Assembly (NCBI RefSeq): GCF_037095735.1
Contig: NZ_JBAWKD010000003.1
Span: forward strand, 372,001 to 436,000
Direction of reading: 5' to 3'
Origin: Frigidibacter sp037095735
Lineage (GTDB): Bacteria > Pseudomonadota > Alphaproteobacteria > Rhodobacterales > Rhodobacteraceae
DNA: 64,000 nucleotides
The number at the start of each line of letters is the position of its first letter. The first letter of the stretch is position 1. This document shows, piece after piece, positions 24,379 through 33,102 of the stretch. A program made the translations under genes and the position numbers. The notes below the pieces were generated by a model that had not been told where the DNA came from, did no database searches, and saw only the letters and a program-made list of their open reading frames with translations.

Positions 24379-27300
24379 TCAGTGGTGGTGCGCGCCCTCG
24401 ATCTTGCGGCCGGTGATCCGCTCGATCCAGTAGAGGACGAAGACGAAGAACACCGGCACGAAGAACACCGCAAGGATGGTGGCCGAGATCATGCCGCCGA
24501 TCACCCCGGTGCCGATCGCGTTCTGCGAGGCGGCCGAAGGGCCGGTGGCGATGGCCAGCGGCACCACGCCCAGCGTGAAGGCCATCGAGGTCATCAGGAT
24601 CGGGCGGAACCGCAGGCGGCAGGCCTCGACCGCGGCCTCGAGCAGCGTCATCCCCTCCTGCCGCAGGTCCTTGGCGAATTCCACGATCAGGATCGCGTTC
24701 TTCGCCGACAGGCCGATGATCGCGATCAGGCCGACCTTGAAGTAGACGTCGTTCGGCATGTCGCGCAGCATCACCGCAAGGATCGAGCCCAGCACCCCCA
24801 GCGGCACCACCAGCATGACCGCCAGCGGGATCGACCAGCTTTCGTAAAGCCCCGACAGCAGCAGGAACACGAAGACGATGCTCATCGCGAAGAGGATCGT
24901 CGAGGTGTTCCCGGACGAGATCTCTTCCAGCGTCTGGCCGGTCCATTCATAGGCGAAGCCCGCGGGCAGCTCGCCGGCAAGGCGCTGCATCTCGGCCACC
25001 GCCTCGCCCGAACTGTGCCCCGGCGCCGCCTGCCCCGCGATGCGGATCGCGGGATAGCCGTTGTAGCCCACGACCTGGCTCGGGCCCTGGCTCCAGCTGA
25101 CAGAGGCGAAGGACGAGAACGGCACCATGCCGCCCTGATCGTTGCGCACGGTCAGCTTCAGGATGTCCTCGGGCGATTTCCGGGCCATGTCCTCGGCCTG
25201 CACCACCACGCGCTGCAGCCGTCCCTGGTTCGGGAAGTCGTTGACATATTGCGAGCCGAAGGCGTTCGATACCGTGGTCGCGATGTCGGCGAAGGCCACG
25301 CCGAAGGTCTGGGCCTTGTCGCGGTCGATGGTCAGGTTGACCTGCGCCGCGGCGGGCATGCCCTCGACGCGCAGGCCCACAGCGATGCCGCCCTTGCCGG
25401 CCTCGGCGATCAGCTGGTTGGCCGCCGCCATCAGCGCCTGCTGGCCGTTCCCGCCCCGGTCCTGAAGCCGGAACGAGAATCCGCCGGTGGTGCCGAAGCC
25501 CGGGATCGGCGGCGGGCTCAGCGCGAAGGCCCGCGCGTCCTTCAGCCCGTAGAGCATGCCGTTGGCCTGCCCCGCGATCTCGGTGGCGGAACGGGCACGG
25601 TCGGCCCAGTCCTTGAAGGTGATGAACATCAGCGCCGCGTTCGGCCCCTGCCCCGAGAAGCTGAAGCCGCGGATGCCCACGACGTTCTCGACCTCTTCCA
25701 TCGACTGGAAGACGCCCAGCGCGCCCTGCACCACCGCGTCGGTGCGCTGGGTCGAGGCCGCGGGCGGCGCCTGCAGGTCGGTGATGATGAAGCCCTGATC
25801 CTCGTTCGGCAGGAAGGACGACGGCAGGCCGGTGAAGGCATAGCCGACATAGCCCACGATCGCGAGGTAGACGACCATCACCAGCCCCGAGCGCCGCGTC
25901 AGCCCGCGCACGCCGCCGGCATAGCGCCGCGTCATGCGGTCGAAGCCGCGGTTGAACCAGCCGAAGATGCCCTTGCGCTCGTGATGGCCGGTGACCGGCT
26001 TCAGGAAGGTGGCGCAGAGCGCCGGCGTCAGGGTCAGCGCGAGGAAGGCCGAGAACAGGATCGACACCACCATCGTCAGCGCGAACTGGCGATAGATGAT
26101 CCCGGTAGAGCCGGGGAAGAACGCCATCGGGATGAACACCGCCGCCAGCACCAGCGTGATGCCGACGATGGCCGACTGGATCTGGCCCATCGCCTTCTGC
26201 GTGGCCTCCCGCGGGGCCAGCCCCTCTTCGGCCATGATCCGTTCCACGTTCTCGATCACGACGATGGCGTCATCGACGAGGATGCCGATGGCCAGCACCA
26301 TCGCGAACATGGTCAGCACGTTGATCGAGAACCCCGCGACCAGCATCACCGCGATGGTGCCCGCCAGCGCGATCGGCACGACGATCGTCGGGATCACGGT
26401 GTAGCGGAAGTTCTGCAGGAAGATGAACATCACCACGAAGACCAGCGCCACGGCTTCCAGAAGCGTGTGCAGCACCTTCTCGATCGACGCGGCCACGAAG
26501 GGCGAGGTGTCGTAGGGGATCGCATAGCTCATGCCCGGCGGGAAGAACTGGCTCAGCTCCTCCATCTTCGCCTGCACCGCGGCCGAAGTGTCCAGCGCGT
26601 TGCCGTCCGAGCTTTGCTGGATGCCGATGCCGGCCGCCGGCTGGCCGTTCAGCCAGCTCGAGAAGCTGTAGGTTTCCGAGCCGACCTCGACGCGGGCCAC
26701 GTCGCCCAGCCGCACGGTCGAGCCGTCCGGGTTGGCACGCAGCACGATGTCCTCGAAGGCGTCGGGGTCCTGCAGCTGACCCTTGACCAGCACGGTCGCG
26801 GTCAGCTGCTGGCCCACCGGGTTCGGCGTCGCGCCGATCTGGCCGGCGGCGACCTGCGCGTTCTGCGCGCGGATCGCGGTGGCGATGTCGGCGGTCGACA
26901 GGCTGTAGCCGGTCAGCTTGTCGGGATCGATCCAGACCCGCATCGCCTTTTCCGACGAGAAGGCCTGCGCGCGCCCGACACCGTCGATGCGGCGCAGCTC
27001 GCCCAGCACGTTGCGCGTGGCGTAATCCCCAAGCTGCGTCGCATCCATCGAGCCGTCGTCGGACTTCAGCATGACGAACATCAGGAAGCCCGTGCCCGCC
27101 TCTTCGACCTGGATGCCCTGGTCGACGACCGACGAGGGCAGCACCGGCTCGACGCGCGCGATGGCGTTCTGCACGTCGACCTGCGCGGTCGACACGTCAG
27201 TGCCCGGCGCGAAGGTCGCGGTGATCGAGACCGAGCCCGAGACGTCGGAGGTGCTTTCGAAATAGACGATGCCGTCGATGCCGTTCAGCTCTTCCTCGAT

Positions 27301-27492
27301 CGGCTGGGCGACGGACTGGTACATCTCGGTGGGGGACGAGCCGGTATAGACCGCCGAGATCTGGATCTGCGGCGGCGCGACCTGGGGATATTGCGCGATC
27401 GGCATCTGCGGCAGCGCAAGCGCCCCCGCGATGACGATGAAGATGGCGATCACCCAGGCCAGGACCGGGCGGACAATGAAGAATTGCGACAT
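24379..27492 (-). CDS. RND multidrug efflux permease (HAE1 type, AcrB/MexB-like)
   Basis: 1037 residues, typical of AcrB/MexB. It is the inner-membrane proton-driven pump of a tripartite efflux system. The N-terminus MSQFFIVRPVLAWVIAIFI is the usual RND start. The proton-relay helix contains GILVDDAIVVIENVERIM (paired aspartates), and porter-domain blocks such as APPAASTQRTDAV are present. I chose ATG 27492 (GAAGGCGGA upstream) over longer options because the family starts there. It is the last gene of tetR-adaptor-pump, with a 10-bp spacer to the adaptor. No TolC-like outer-membrane gene is nearby. The drug range is not predictable. Confidence 0.95.
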   Translation of the reverse strand: MSQFFIVRPVLAWVIAIFIVIAGALALPQMPIAQYPQVAPPQIQISAVYTGSSPTEMYQSVAQPIEEELNGIDGIVYFESTSDVSGSVSITATFAPGTDVSTAQVDVQNAIARVEPVLPSSVVDQGIQVEEAGTGFLMFVMLKSDDGSMDATQLGDYATRNVLGELRRIDGVGRAQAFSSEKAMRVWIDPDKLTGYSLSTADIATAIRAQNAQVAAGQIGATPNPVGQQLTATVLVKGQLQDPDAFEDIVLRANPDGSTVRLGDVARVEVGSETYSFSSWLNGQPAAGIGIQQSSDGNALDTSAAVQAKMEELSQFFPPGMSYAIPYDTSPFVAASIEKVLHTLLEAVALVFVVMFIFLQNFRYTVIPTIVVPIALAGTIAVMLVAGFSINVLTMFAMVLAIGILVDDAIVVIENVERIMAEEGLAPREATQKAMGQIQSAIVGITLVLAAVFIPMAFFPGSTGIIYRQFALTMVVSILFSAFLALTLTPALCATFLKPVTGHHERKGIFGWFNRGFDRMTRRYAGGVRGLTRRSGLVMVVYLAIVGYVGYAFTGLPSSFLPNEDQGFIITDLQAPPAASTQRTDAVVQGALGVFQSMEEVENVVGIRGFSFSGQGPNAALMFITFKDWADRARSATEIAGQANGMLYGLKDARAFALSPPPIPGFGTTGGFSFRLQDRGGNGQQALMAAANQLIAEAGKGGIAVGLRVEGMPAAAQVNLTIDRDKAQTFGVAFADIATTVSNAFGSQYVNDFPNQGRLQRVVVQAEDMARKSPEDILKLTVRNDQGGMVPFSSFASVSWSQGPSQVVGYNGYPAIRIAGQAAPGHSSGEAVAEMQRLAGELPAGFAYEWTGQTLEEISSGNTSTILFAMSIVFVFLLLSGLYESWSIPLAVMLVVPLGVLGSILAVMLRDMPNDVYFKVGLIAIIGLSAKNAILIVEFAKDLRQEGMTLLEAAVEACRLRFRPILMTSMAFTLGVVPLAIATGPSAASQNAIGTGVIGGMISATILAVFFVPVFFVFVLYWIERITGRKIEGAHHH

Positions 27493-27502
27493 GGGTCCGC
27501 CT

Positions 27503-28663
27503 TCAGTTCTTCGGCTGGTCCGCGGCAGGCTTAGCTGCGGCGGCGGCCTTGGGATCATAGGGCGAGGGCACGACCTTGGCCTGCGGATAGACCTTCATCA
27601 GCCCCTCGACCACGACGCGGTCGCCGGGGGCCAGCCCCTCTTCGACCACCCAGCGCCCGTCCTCCAGCGTGCTGCCCAGCTTCACCGGGCGGACGGCGAC
27701 GGTGTCATCGGCGCCGATCACATAGACCTGCGCACCGCCCTGGTTGTCGCGGGCGACCGACATCTGCGGGATCGCGATCGCGTCCTGACGCACGGCCTGC
27801 TCGATGCGGACGCGCACGTAAAGACCGGGCAGCAGGTGCCCGTCGGGATTGGGGAATTCGCCCCGCAGCGTCACCTGCCCGGTGGTGCTGTCGACCGTTG
27901 CCTCCGAAAACAGCAGCCGCCCGGCATGCTCATAGGCGGTGCCGTCGTCGTAATACAGGTGCACCTCGGCCTCGCCCGGCGCAGTGGCCGACAGCTGCCC
28001 GGCCTCCAGCGCGCGGCGCAGCGCCAGCACCTGGCTCGAGGACTGGGTGAAGTCGGCATAGACCGGGTCGAGCTGCTGGATCGTCGCCATCACGTCGGTC
28101 TGCGCGGTGACCAGCGCGCCCTCGGTGATCAGCGCGCGGCCGATGGTGCCGTCGATCGGCGCCTTCACCTGCGTGTAGTCGACGTTCAGCTGCGCCTCCT
28201 GCAGCGAGGCCTGCGCCACGGCGACATCGGCATCGGCCTGCGCCAGCGTGGTGATCGCGTTCTCGTAGGCGGTGCCGGCCGCGACGTTGCGCTGGCGCAG
28301 CTCGGCCTGCCGGTCGGCGTCCAGCCGCGCGTTCTGCTGCGCGGCCTGGGCGCGCTGCAGCGTGCCCTGCGCCGAGGCGAGCCGCGCCTGGAACGGCCGC
28401 GGGTCGATCTTGTAGAGCACGTCGCCCGCATGCACGGCGCTGCCCTGCTCGAAGACGCGCTCCTCGACGATGCCCGAGACCTGCGGGCGCACCTCGGCCA
28501 GCCGCGTGGCCGAGATCCGGCCCGGCAGGTCGTTCACGATGGGCAGCGGTTCGGGCTTGATCTCGATGAAGCTGACCGGGGCCGGCGGCATCTGCTGCTG
28601 GGCCAGTGCCGGGGCGGCGAACAGGCCGAGGCCGATGGCGAGAGAGGGAAGAAGACGGGTCAT
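27503..28663 (-). CDS. RND efflux periplasmic adaptor subunit (AcrA/MexA-like)
   Basis: 386 residues. A signal peptide (MTRLLPSLAIGLGLFAAPALA) is followed by the barrel-sandwich/lipoyl half-motif (VRPQVSGIVEERVFEQGSAV), a coiled-coil hairpin about residues 95-165 (Ala/Gln-rich), the second lipoyl half (TQVKAPIDGTIG), beta-barrel and membrane-proximal domains. There is no lipobox cysteine at the signal cleavage site, unlike AcrA. The start overlaps the tetR stop by four bases (ATGA), so translation is coupled. Confidence 0.94.
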   Translation of the reverse strand: MTRLLPSLAIGLGLFAAPALAQQQMPPAPVSFIEIKPEPLPIVNDLPGRISATRLAEVRPQVSGIVEERVFEQGSAVHAGDVLYKIDPRPFQARLASAQGTLQRAQAAQQNARLDADRQAELRQRNVAAGTAYENAITTLAQADADVAVAQASLQEAQLNVDYTQVKAPIDGTIGRALITEGALVTAQTDVMATIQQLDPVYADFTQSSSQVLALRRALEAGQLSATAPGEAEVHLYYDDGTAYEHAGRLLFSEATVDSTTGQVTLRGEFPNPDGHLLPGLYVRVRIEQAVRQDAIAIPQMSVARDNQGGAQVYVIGADDTVAVRPVKLGSTLEDGRWVVEEGLAPGDRVVVEGLMKVYPQAKVVPSPYDPKAAAAAKPAADQPKN

Positions 28664-29268
28664 CGAATACCTTCGGAAGACGGAGGGCCGGCGGGGCAGA
28701 CGGGCTCTGCCCCGCCCGCGGCATCGGGCTGGATCTGCGCCCCGATCAGGTCGAGGCAGCGGTTGCGGAAAGCGGGGTCGATCTCGCGGAAGCCGAAATG
28801 CTCCAGCGATTTCAGGCCGAAGAAGGCCAGGTAAGCAAGAAGGGCGGCGTCTTTGTCGCCGGCCTCTGCGGTGATGCGTTCGAGGTCGTCGGTCACGCAG
28901 TCGCGGACCACGGCGCGGCATTCGTCATGCGCGGCCACCCCGGCCGACAGGATCATCGCCGTGGCGACGTCATCGTCCGAAGGCGGCTTTCGCGCGCAGT
29001 CCAGAAGCCCGCGCAGCCAGCGGTCGCGGCCCTCGGGCGCGGCAGCGCAGGCCTCGGCCTGCGCGGCGCGGTGGCGGCCGATGCGGGACCGGGTGAACTC
29101 GGCCAGAAGGGCCGCCTTGTTCTCGAAATCATAGATCACGCTCGATTTCGAGATCCCGGCCTCGCGCGCCACGGCGTCGATCGACAGGCCCGACAGGCCG
29201 TGCTGGCGCACCACCTGCTCGATGGCCGTCATCAGCGTCTCGCGATCGATGCTGCGCCTGCGGCCCAT
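28660..29268 (-). CDS. TetR/AcrR-family repressor of the efflux operon
   Basis: 202 residues. An N-terminal TetR helix-turn-helix (GLSGLSIDAVAREAGISKSS, then VIYDFENKAALL) is followed by a helical ligand-binding domain. It is the first gene of the tetR-adaptor-RND operon, and a perfect-arm dyad lies 9-42 nt upstream of its start, so it most likely represses itself and the pump until a ligand binds. Confidence 0.9.
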   Translation of the reverse strand: MGRRRSIDRETLMTAIEQVVRQHGLSGLSIDAVAREAGISKSSVIYDFENKAALLAEFTRSRIGRHRAAQAEACAAAPEGRDRWLRGLLDCARKPPSDDDVATAMILSAGVAAHDECRAVVRDCVTDDLERITAEAGDKDAALLAYLAFFGLKSLEHFGFREIDPAFRNRCLDLIGAQIQPDAAGGAEPVCPAGPPSSEGIR

Positions 29269-29276
29269 GCCGGGTC

Positions 29277-29310
29277 ACTCGTTCGTTAATTTCCAACTGA
29301 ACGTTCGAGT
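29277..29310. promoter_or_regulatory. Dyad operator for the efflux TetR
   Basis: ACTCG-TTC-GTT (29277-29287) is mirrored by AAC-GTT-CGAGT (29300-29310) around 12 nt. The outer five and inner three bases of each arm are perfectly complementary. It lies just upstream of the tetR start in an A/T-richer patch. The regulator assignment is inferred from position. Confidence 0.65.
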
Positions 29311-29431
29311 ATGATTTCGCGCGGCCGTTTTCAACGGGGACCGATGCATTTTCCGCCGGCGGACGCAAAAAAGACGGCTGTATCGTCACCGATATGCCGC
29401 AGTGCCGCATTTCTGGGCGGGGTCCGGCGCC

Positions 29432-30052
29432 TCAGGGGCTATCGGCGGGCAGCAGGCCCATGCCGCGCATGTAGATGCCGATGCCGGCCTCCAGCAGGTC
29501 TTCCGGCGCGAAGGGCCCGCGCGCGCCGGGAGTGCCGCGGGCGAACAGCTCGACCACGCCGTGGCTCATCGCCCAGATATGGGCCGCGACCATCGAGGCC
29601 GGCGGGCGGCGGTCTTCGGGCAGATGTTCGGTCAGCGCGGCGGCGGCGCGGTTCAGCACCGACTGGCTGCGCTGCGCGACCGCCGCCAGTTCCGGCGAAT
29701 GCCGTGTCGAGATGCCGCTTTCGAACATCGCAACGTAATGGCCCGGAAACTTGCGGGCAAAGGCTAGGTAGGCGCGCCCCGTCGCCTCGAAGGCGGCCAG
29801 CGTCGAGGGCCGGCCGTCGTTCCAGGCGTGGTCGATCAGGTCGGCGAAGATCGCGAATCCCTGCCGCGCGCATTCGGCGATCAGGTCGTCCCGGCCGGCG
29901 AAATGGCGATAGACCGCCGCCGGGGTCACGCCCGCGTCCTTCGCCGCTTCGGACAGCGTGAAGCCCGAAGGGCCCTGCGCCTCGATCCGTCTCAGCGCGG
30001 CATCGACCAGCGCCTGGCGCAGGTTGCCGTGATGATAGCCCTGCTTAGCCAT
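29432..30052 (-). CDS. TetR/AcrR-family regulator next to ppk2
   Basis: 206 residues. The start YHHGNLRQALVDAAL and the helix-turn-helix FTLSEAAKDAGVTPAAVYRHFAGRDDL are typical of TetR members with a WHG-type C-terminal domain (GYHHGNLR signature). Its first codons overlap the last 8 bp of ppk2, so it is in the same transcription unit. Possible targets are its own operon or fatty-acid/acyl-CoA genes, as in related regulators; this is a guess. Confidence 0.88.
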   Translation of the reverse strand: MAKQGYHHGNLRQALVDAALRRIEAQGPSGFTLSEAAKDAGVTPAAVYRHFAGRDDLIAECARQGFAIFADLIDHAWNDGRPSTLAAFEATGRAYLAFARKFPGHYVAMFESGISTRHSPELAAVAQRSQSVLNRAAAALTEHLPEDRRPPASMVAAHIWAMSHGVVELFARGTPGARGPFAPEDLLEAGIGIYMRGMGLLPADSP

Positions 30053-30980
30053 TCGCCTCGCGTCCCGCGAGGATCTCGGGCCCGCCGCAGATCGCCGGAT
30101 CGGGCTTGCCGATCTTCGCCAGATCGCGGCCCGGATAGTCGACCGCGTTCAGGATCGCCCGGATCGCCGCCAGCCGCGCGCGGCGCTTGTCCTCGGACAG
30201 GATCACCGTCCAGGGCGAGATCGTGGAATGGCTGCGGATCAGCGTCTCGTGGATCGCCTCGGAATAGGCGTCCCAGCGTTTCAGCCCCTCGACGTCGATC
30301 CAGCTCAGCTTCCACTGCTTCAGCGGGTCCTTGGCGCGGTCGAGGAAGCGGCGCGTCTGCTCGGCCCGGCCGACCTCGAGCCAGATCTTGACCAGGGTGA
30401 TGCCCTCGTCGACCAGAGTGTTCTCGAAATCAGGCAGTTGGCGGAAGAACCTCGCGCGGTCTTCCGGGGTGCAGAAGTCGAAGACCTTCTCGACCACGCC
30501 ACGGTTGTACCAGCTGCGGTCGAACAGCGCGACCTCGCCCCTGGCGGGCAGCCAGTCGACATAGCGCTGGAAATACCACTGCCCCGCCTCGCGCTCGTCG
30601 GGCTTCGGCAGAGCGACGATATAGGCCGAGCGCGGGTTGAGGTTCTGGCGGATCACCCCGATGGTGCCACCCTTGCCGGCCGCGTCGCGCCCTTCGAACA
30701 GCACGACCAGCCGGCCGCCGGCGGCGCGCATCCCGGCGAGCATCCGCACCAGCTCGACCTGCAGCATCTCCATCTCGGCGTCGTAGACCTTGCCCTTCAG
30801 CACCTTGGCATAGGGATAGGCCGGGTCGAGGATCTGCTTCTCGTCGGCCTTGGCGATGGCCTTGCGCACCGGGTCCGGCGCAGCCTTGTGATACCAGTCG
30901 AGGATATCTGCGACGAAGGGGATCTCGGGCTGCGGCGCCCCGGCTGCGGCCTCCGTGGGCTCGGCGGATTTCTTGGACAT
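30045..30980 (-). CDS. ppk2: Polyphosphate kinase 2
   Basis: 311 residues, class I single-domain PPK2. It transfers phosphate between polyphosphate and nucleoside diphosphates, usually in the direction of GTP/ATP formation. Walker A is EGRDAAGKGG, the lid region KLSWIDVEGLKRWDAY is present, and Walker B is FDRSWYNR. The protein ends inside the start of the TetR gene. The alpha/beta hydrolase gene lies 64 bp upstream on the same strand. Confidence 0.94.
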   Translation of the reverse strand: MSKKSAEPTEAAAGAPQPEIPFVADILDWYHKAAPDPVRKAIAKADEKQILDPAYPYAKVLKGKVYDAEMEMLQVELVRMLAGMRAAGGRLVVLFEGRDAAGKGGTIGVIRQNLNPRSAYIVALPKPDEREAGQWYFQRYVDWLPARGEVALFDRSWYNRGVVEKVFDFCTPEDRARFFRQLPDFENTLVDEGITLVKIWLEVGRAEQTRRFLDRAKDPLKQWKLSWIDVEGLKRWDAYSEAIHETLIRSHSTISPWTVILSEDKRRARLAAIRAILNAVDYPGRDLAKIGKPDPAICGGPEILAGREANG

Positions 30981-31044
30981 GTCTCGGTTCCGGCTCAGGG
31001 ATTTTGGTCAAGTATCGCGATCAGCGCGGCTGGGGCAATCGCGC

Positions 31045-32010
31045 TTATGCCCGCCCTTCGGCGCGGGCCGCCGCCCGGTCGATCGCCGCGACCAGCGCCG
31101 CGGGCCGCGCATGGTGCGGCATGTGCCCGACCCCCTCCAGCATCACCAGCCGCGCCCCCGGCACCGCGGCGGCCAGCGGCTGGGCATGGACCGAGGGCCA
31201 GACGATCTCGTCCGCCGTGCCATGCAGCATCTCGACCGGCAGGTCGAGCTGCGGGTAAAGCTGAGGCATAGCATGAAGTTCGCCCTTCAACGCCTTGCGT
31301 TGCCTTGCATTCAAGCGAAGCACGCCGCGTGTCGCCGACAGCATCGGCCCGAAATGCGCGGAATAGCCTTCGGGCACCGGATCGGGCGCGAAGACCTCTT
31401 CGACCGCGCGGCGCAGGGTGGCACGGCGCACCCAGGCGGCGATCAGCGGCACCAGCAGTCGCTGGCCCCAGCCCGCCGAGGTCAGGCGGTAGAAGAGCGG
31501 CATTCCCCCCTTCCAGACATGGCTCGGCGCCGCGACCAGCACGAGGCCAGAGATCGGCCCCACCCGCCGCGCCGCCCAGGCCAGCGCCACCGCGCCGCCG
31601 TAGCTGTGGCCCAGCACCAGCGGATCGCGCGCGCCCAGAAGCGTCACCGCGGCGCTGAGGATCCGCGCCTGCGCCTCGAGCCCCTCGCGCCCCGGCGCCG
31701 GATCGGACCAGCCGAAGCCCGGCCTGTCGGGGATGAACAGGCGGTAGGGTCCGGCCAGCCGCTCGGCCAGCGCGAAGGTGAAATCGCGCGCAGCACCCGA
31801 GGCGCCGTGGATCAGCACGAGGTCGGGAATGCCCGGCCCGCCCTCGCCGCGCACCACCACATGCAGGCGCACGCCGCGGGCGGTGACGAATTCGCCCTCG
31901 GGCGGGTGGCTGCGGCGTTCGCGCGCCTCGCGCCGGGCAGCGCGGAACGGGGTCGCGGCGGCGAGGACCGCCACCGCGAGGATCAGGGCAGGAAGCGCCT
32001 CAGCGCCCAA
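31045..32010 (-). CDS. Membrane-anchored alpha/beta hydrolase
   Basis: 321 residues if translation begins at the TTG at 32010, which overlaps the last 11 bp of metA; longer starts run deeper into metA. An N-terminal hydrophobic helix (ALPALILAVAVLAAATPF) probably anchors it. The catalytic serine is in GHSYGG, the oxyanion segment is LIHGASG, the acid is in HGTADEIVW and the histidine in GVGHMPHH. The coupling with metA recalls, but does not prove, a link to methionine synthesis. The substrate is unknown. Confidence 0.78.
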   Translation of the reverse strand: MGAEALPALILAVAVLAAATPFRAARREARERRSHPPEGEFVTARGVRLHVVVRGEGGPGIPDLVLIHGASGAARDFTFALAERLAGPYRLFIPDRPGFGWSDPAPGREGLEAQARILSAAVTLLGARDPLVLGHSYGGAVALAWAARRVGPISGLVLVAAPSHVWKGGMPLFYRLTSAGWGQRLLVPLIAAWVRRATLRRAVEEVFAPDPVPEGYSAHFGPMLSATRGVLRLNARQRKALKGELHAMPQLYPQLDLPVEMLHGTADEIVWPSVHAQPLAAAVPGARLVMLEGVGHMPHHARPAALVAAIDRAAARAEGRA

Positions 32011-32926
32011 TCTCGGCCAGGTCGTAGGGGGTCGACTGGTAGATCTCGTTGATCCAGTTGCCGTAAAGAAGATGCGCATGGCTGCGCCAGCGGTTCAGCG
32101 GCGGGCGCGCGGGATCGTCCGAGGGATAGTAGTTGTCGGGCACGTTGATCGGCTTTCCGGCCGCGGTGTCGCGGTCGTATTCCTGCTTCAGCGTGCCGGT
32201 GTCGTATTCGAAATGGTTGAAGATGTAGAGCGCGCGATGGCCCGGATCTTCGACCAGACAGGGTCCGACCTCGTCCGAGCCCAGCAGCGTCAACAGTTCG
32301 CCATCCGCCGCGATCTCGTCCTGCCGCATCTCGGTCCAGCGCGAGACGGGAATCACGAAGTCATCCGAGAAGCCCCGCAGGTAAGGCGAGGCCGGCGCGA
32401 GGTTCTGGTGGCGGAAGCAGCCGAAAGCCTTGGCGTCCAAGACATGCTTGCGCACGCCCGGATGGAAATGGTGGATCATCGCCATGCCGCCCCAGCAGAC
32501 GCCGAAGGTTGACTGCACATGGGTCTGGGTCCAGTCGAAGACCCGGCAGAGCTCGTCCCAGTAGGTGACCTCCTCGAAGGGCAGATGCTCGATCGGCGCG
32601 CCGGTGATGATCAGCCCGTCGAACTTCTCGCCCGAGGCCTCGACCTCGGAGAAGGGGCGGTAGAAGGCCTCCATGTGCTCGGCCGCGGTGTGCTTGGACT
32701 GGTGGTCCGACATGCGGATCAGCTGGAAGTCGATCTGCAGCGGCGTCGCCCCGATCAGGCGCGCGAACTGGTTCTCGGTCTGGATCTTCATCGGCATCAG
32801 GTTCAGCAGGCCGATGCGCAGCGGCCGGATGTCCTGGGTGGCGGCGCGCCCGGGGCTCATCACCATGACGCCCTCCTTCGAGAGGATCTCGAAGGCGGGA
32901 AGCGTCTCGGGAAGGGTGATGGGCAT
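32000..32926 (-). CDS. metA: Homoserine O-acyltransferase MetA
   Basis: 308 residues. It acylates homoserine (with succinyl- or acetyl-CoA) in the first committed step of methionine synthesis. The nucleophile cysteine is in FGVCWGGMAMIHH, and the catalytic His-Glu pair is in IFNHFEYD. The N-terminal block MPITLPETLPAFEILSKEG is typical. GGAGAC lies before the ATG. Whether it uses acetyl- or succinyl-CoA depends on an active-site residue I cannot assign with confidence. Confidence 0.95.
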   Translation of the reverse strand: MPITLPETLPAFEILSKEGVMVMSPGRAATQDIRPLRIGLLNLMPMKIQTENQFARLIGATPLQIDFQLIRMSDHQSKHTAAEHMEAFYRPFSEVEASGEKFDGLIITGAPIEHLPFEEVTYWDELCRVFDWTQTHVQSTFGVCWGGMAMIHHFHPGVRKHVLDAKAFGCFRHQNLAPASPYLRGFSDDFVIPVSRWTEMRQDEIAADGELLTLLGSDEVGPCLVEDPGHRALYIFNHFEYDTGTLKQEYDRDTAAGKPINVPDNYYPSDDPARPPLNRWRSHAHLLYGNWINEIYQSTPYDLAEIGR

Positions 32927-32987
32927 CGGTCGTCTCCTGAAGGGTGTGTGCGCAGATAGACCCTGCGCCGCGCGATCTCAAGGGAAA

Positions 32988-33090
32988 GGGGCGCTGCCCC
33001 CTCTGTGCCTCACGGCACATTCACCCCCGGGATATTTCTGCCAATGAGAAGCCGCGTTTTCTTACTTGCTCAAATATCCCCGCCGGAGGC
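32988..33090. repeat. Rhodobacterales-type intergenic element, copy 1
   Basis: GGGGCGCTGCCCC hairpin (32988-33000), then GTGCC-TCAC-GGCAC, then a conserved box CCCCGGGATATTTCTGCCAA at 33025 and an inverted partner CAAATATCCCCG (33071-33082). The copy at 52155-52297 shares the hairpin and the box. This type of element is, from memory, common between genes in this order. It separates metA from the ATPase gene. Confidence 0.6.
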
Positions 33091-33102
33091 ATCCGCCGCG
33101 GG

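Noticed and set aside
23857..27534. 1225-residue plus-strand frame over the RND pump gene
   Set aside because: Low-complexity His/Asp/Arg-rich product lying exactly opposite a certain RND gene.
32927..33102. Possible SAM-II riboswitch in the metA leader
   Set aside because: I could not find the SAM-II core; the leader instead holds the intergenic repeat element.
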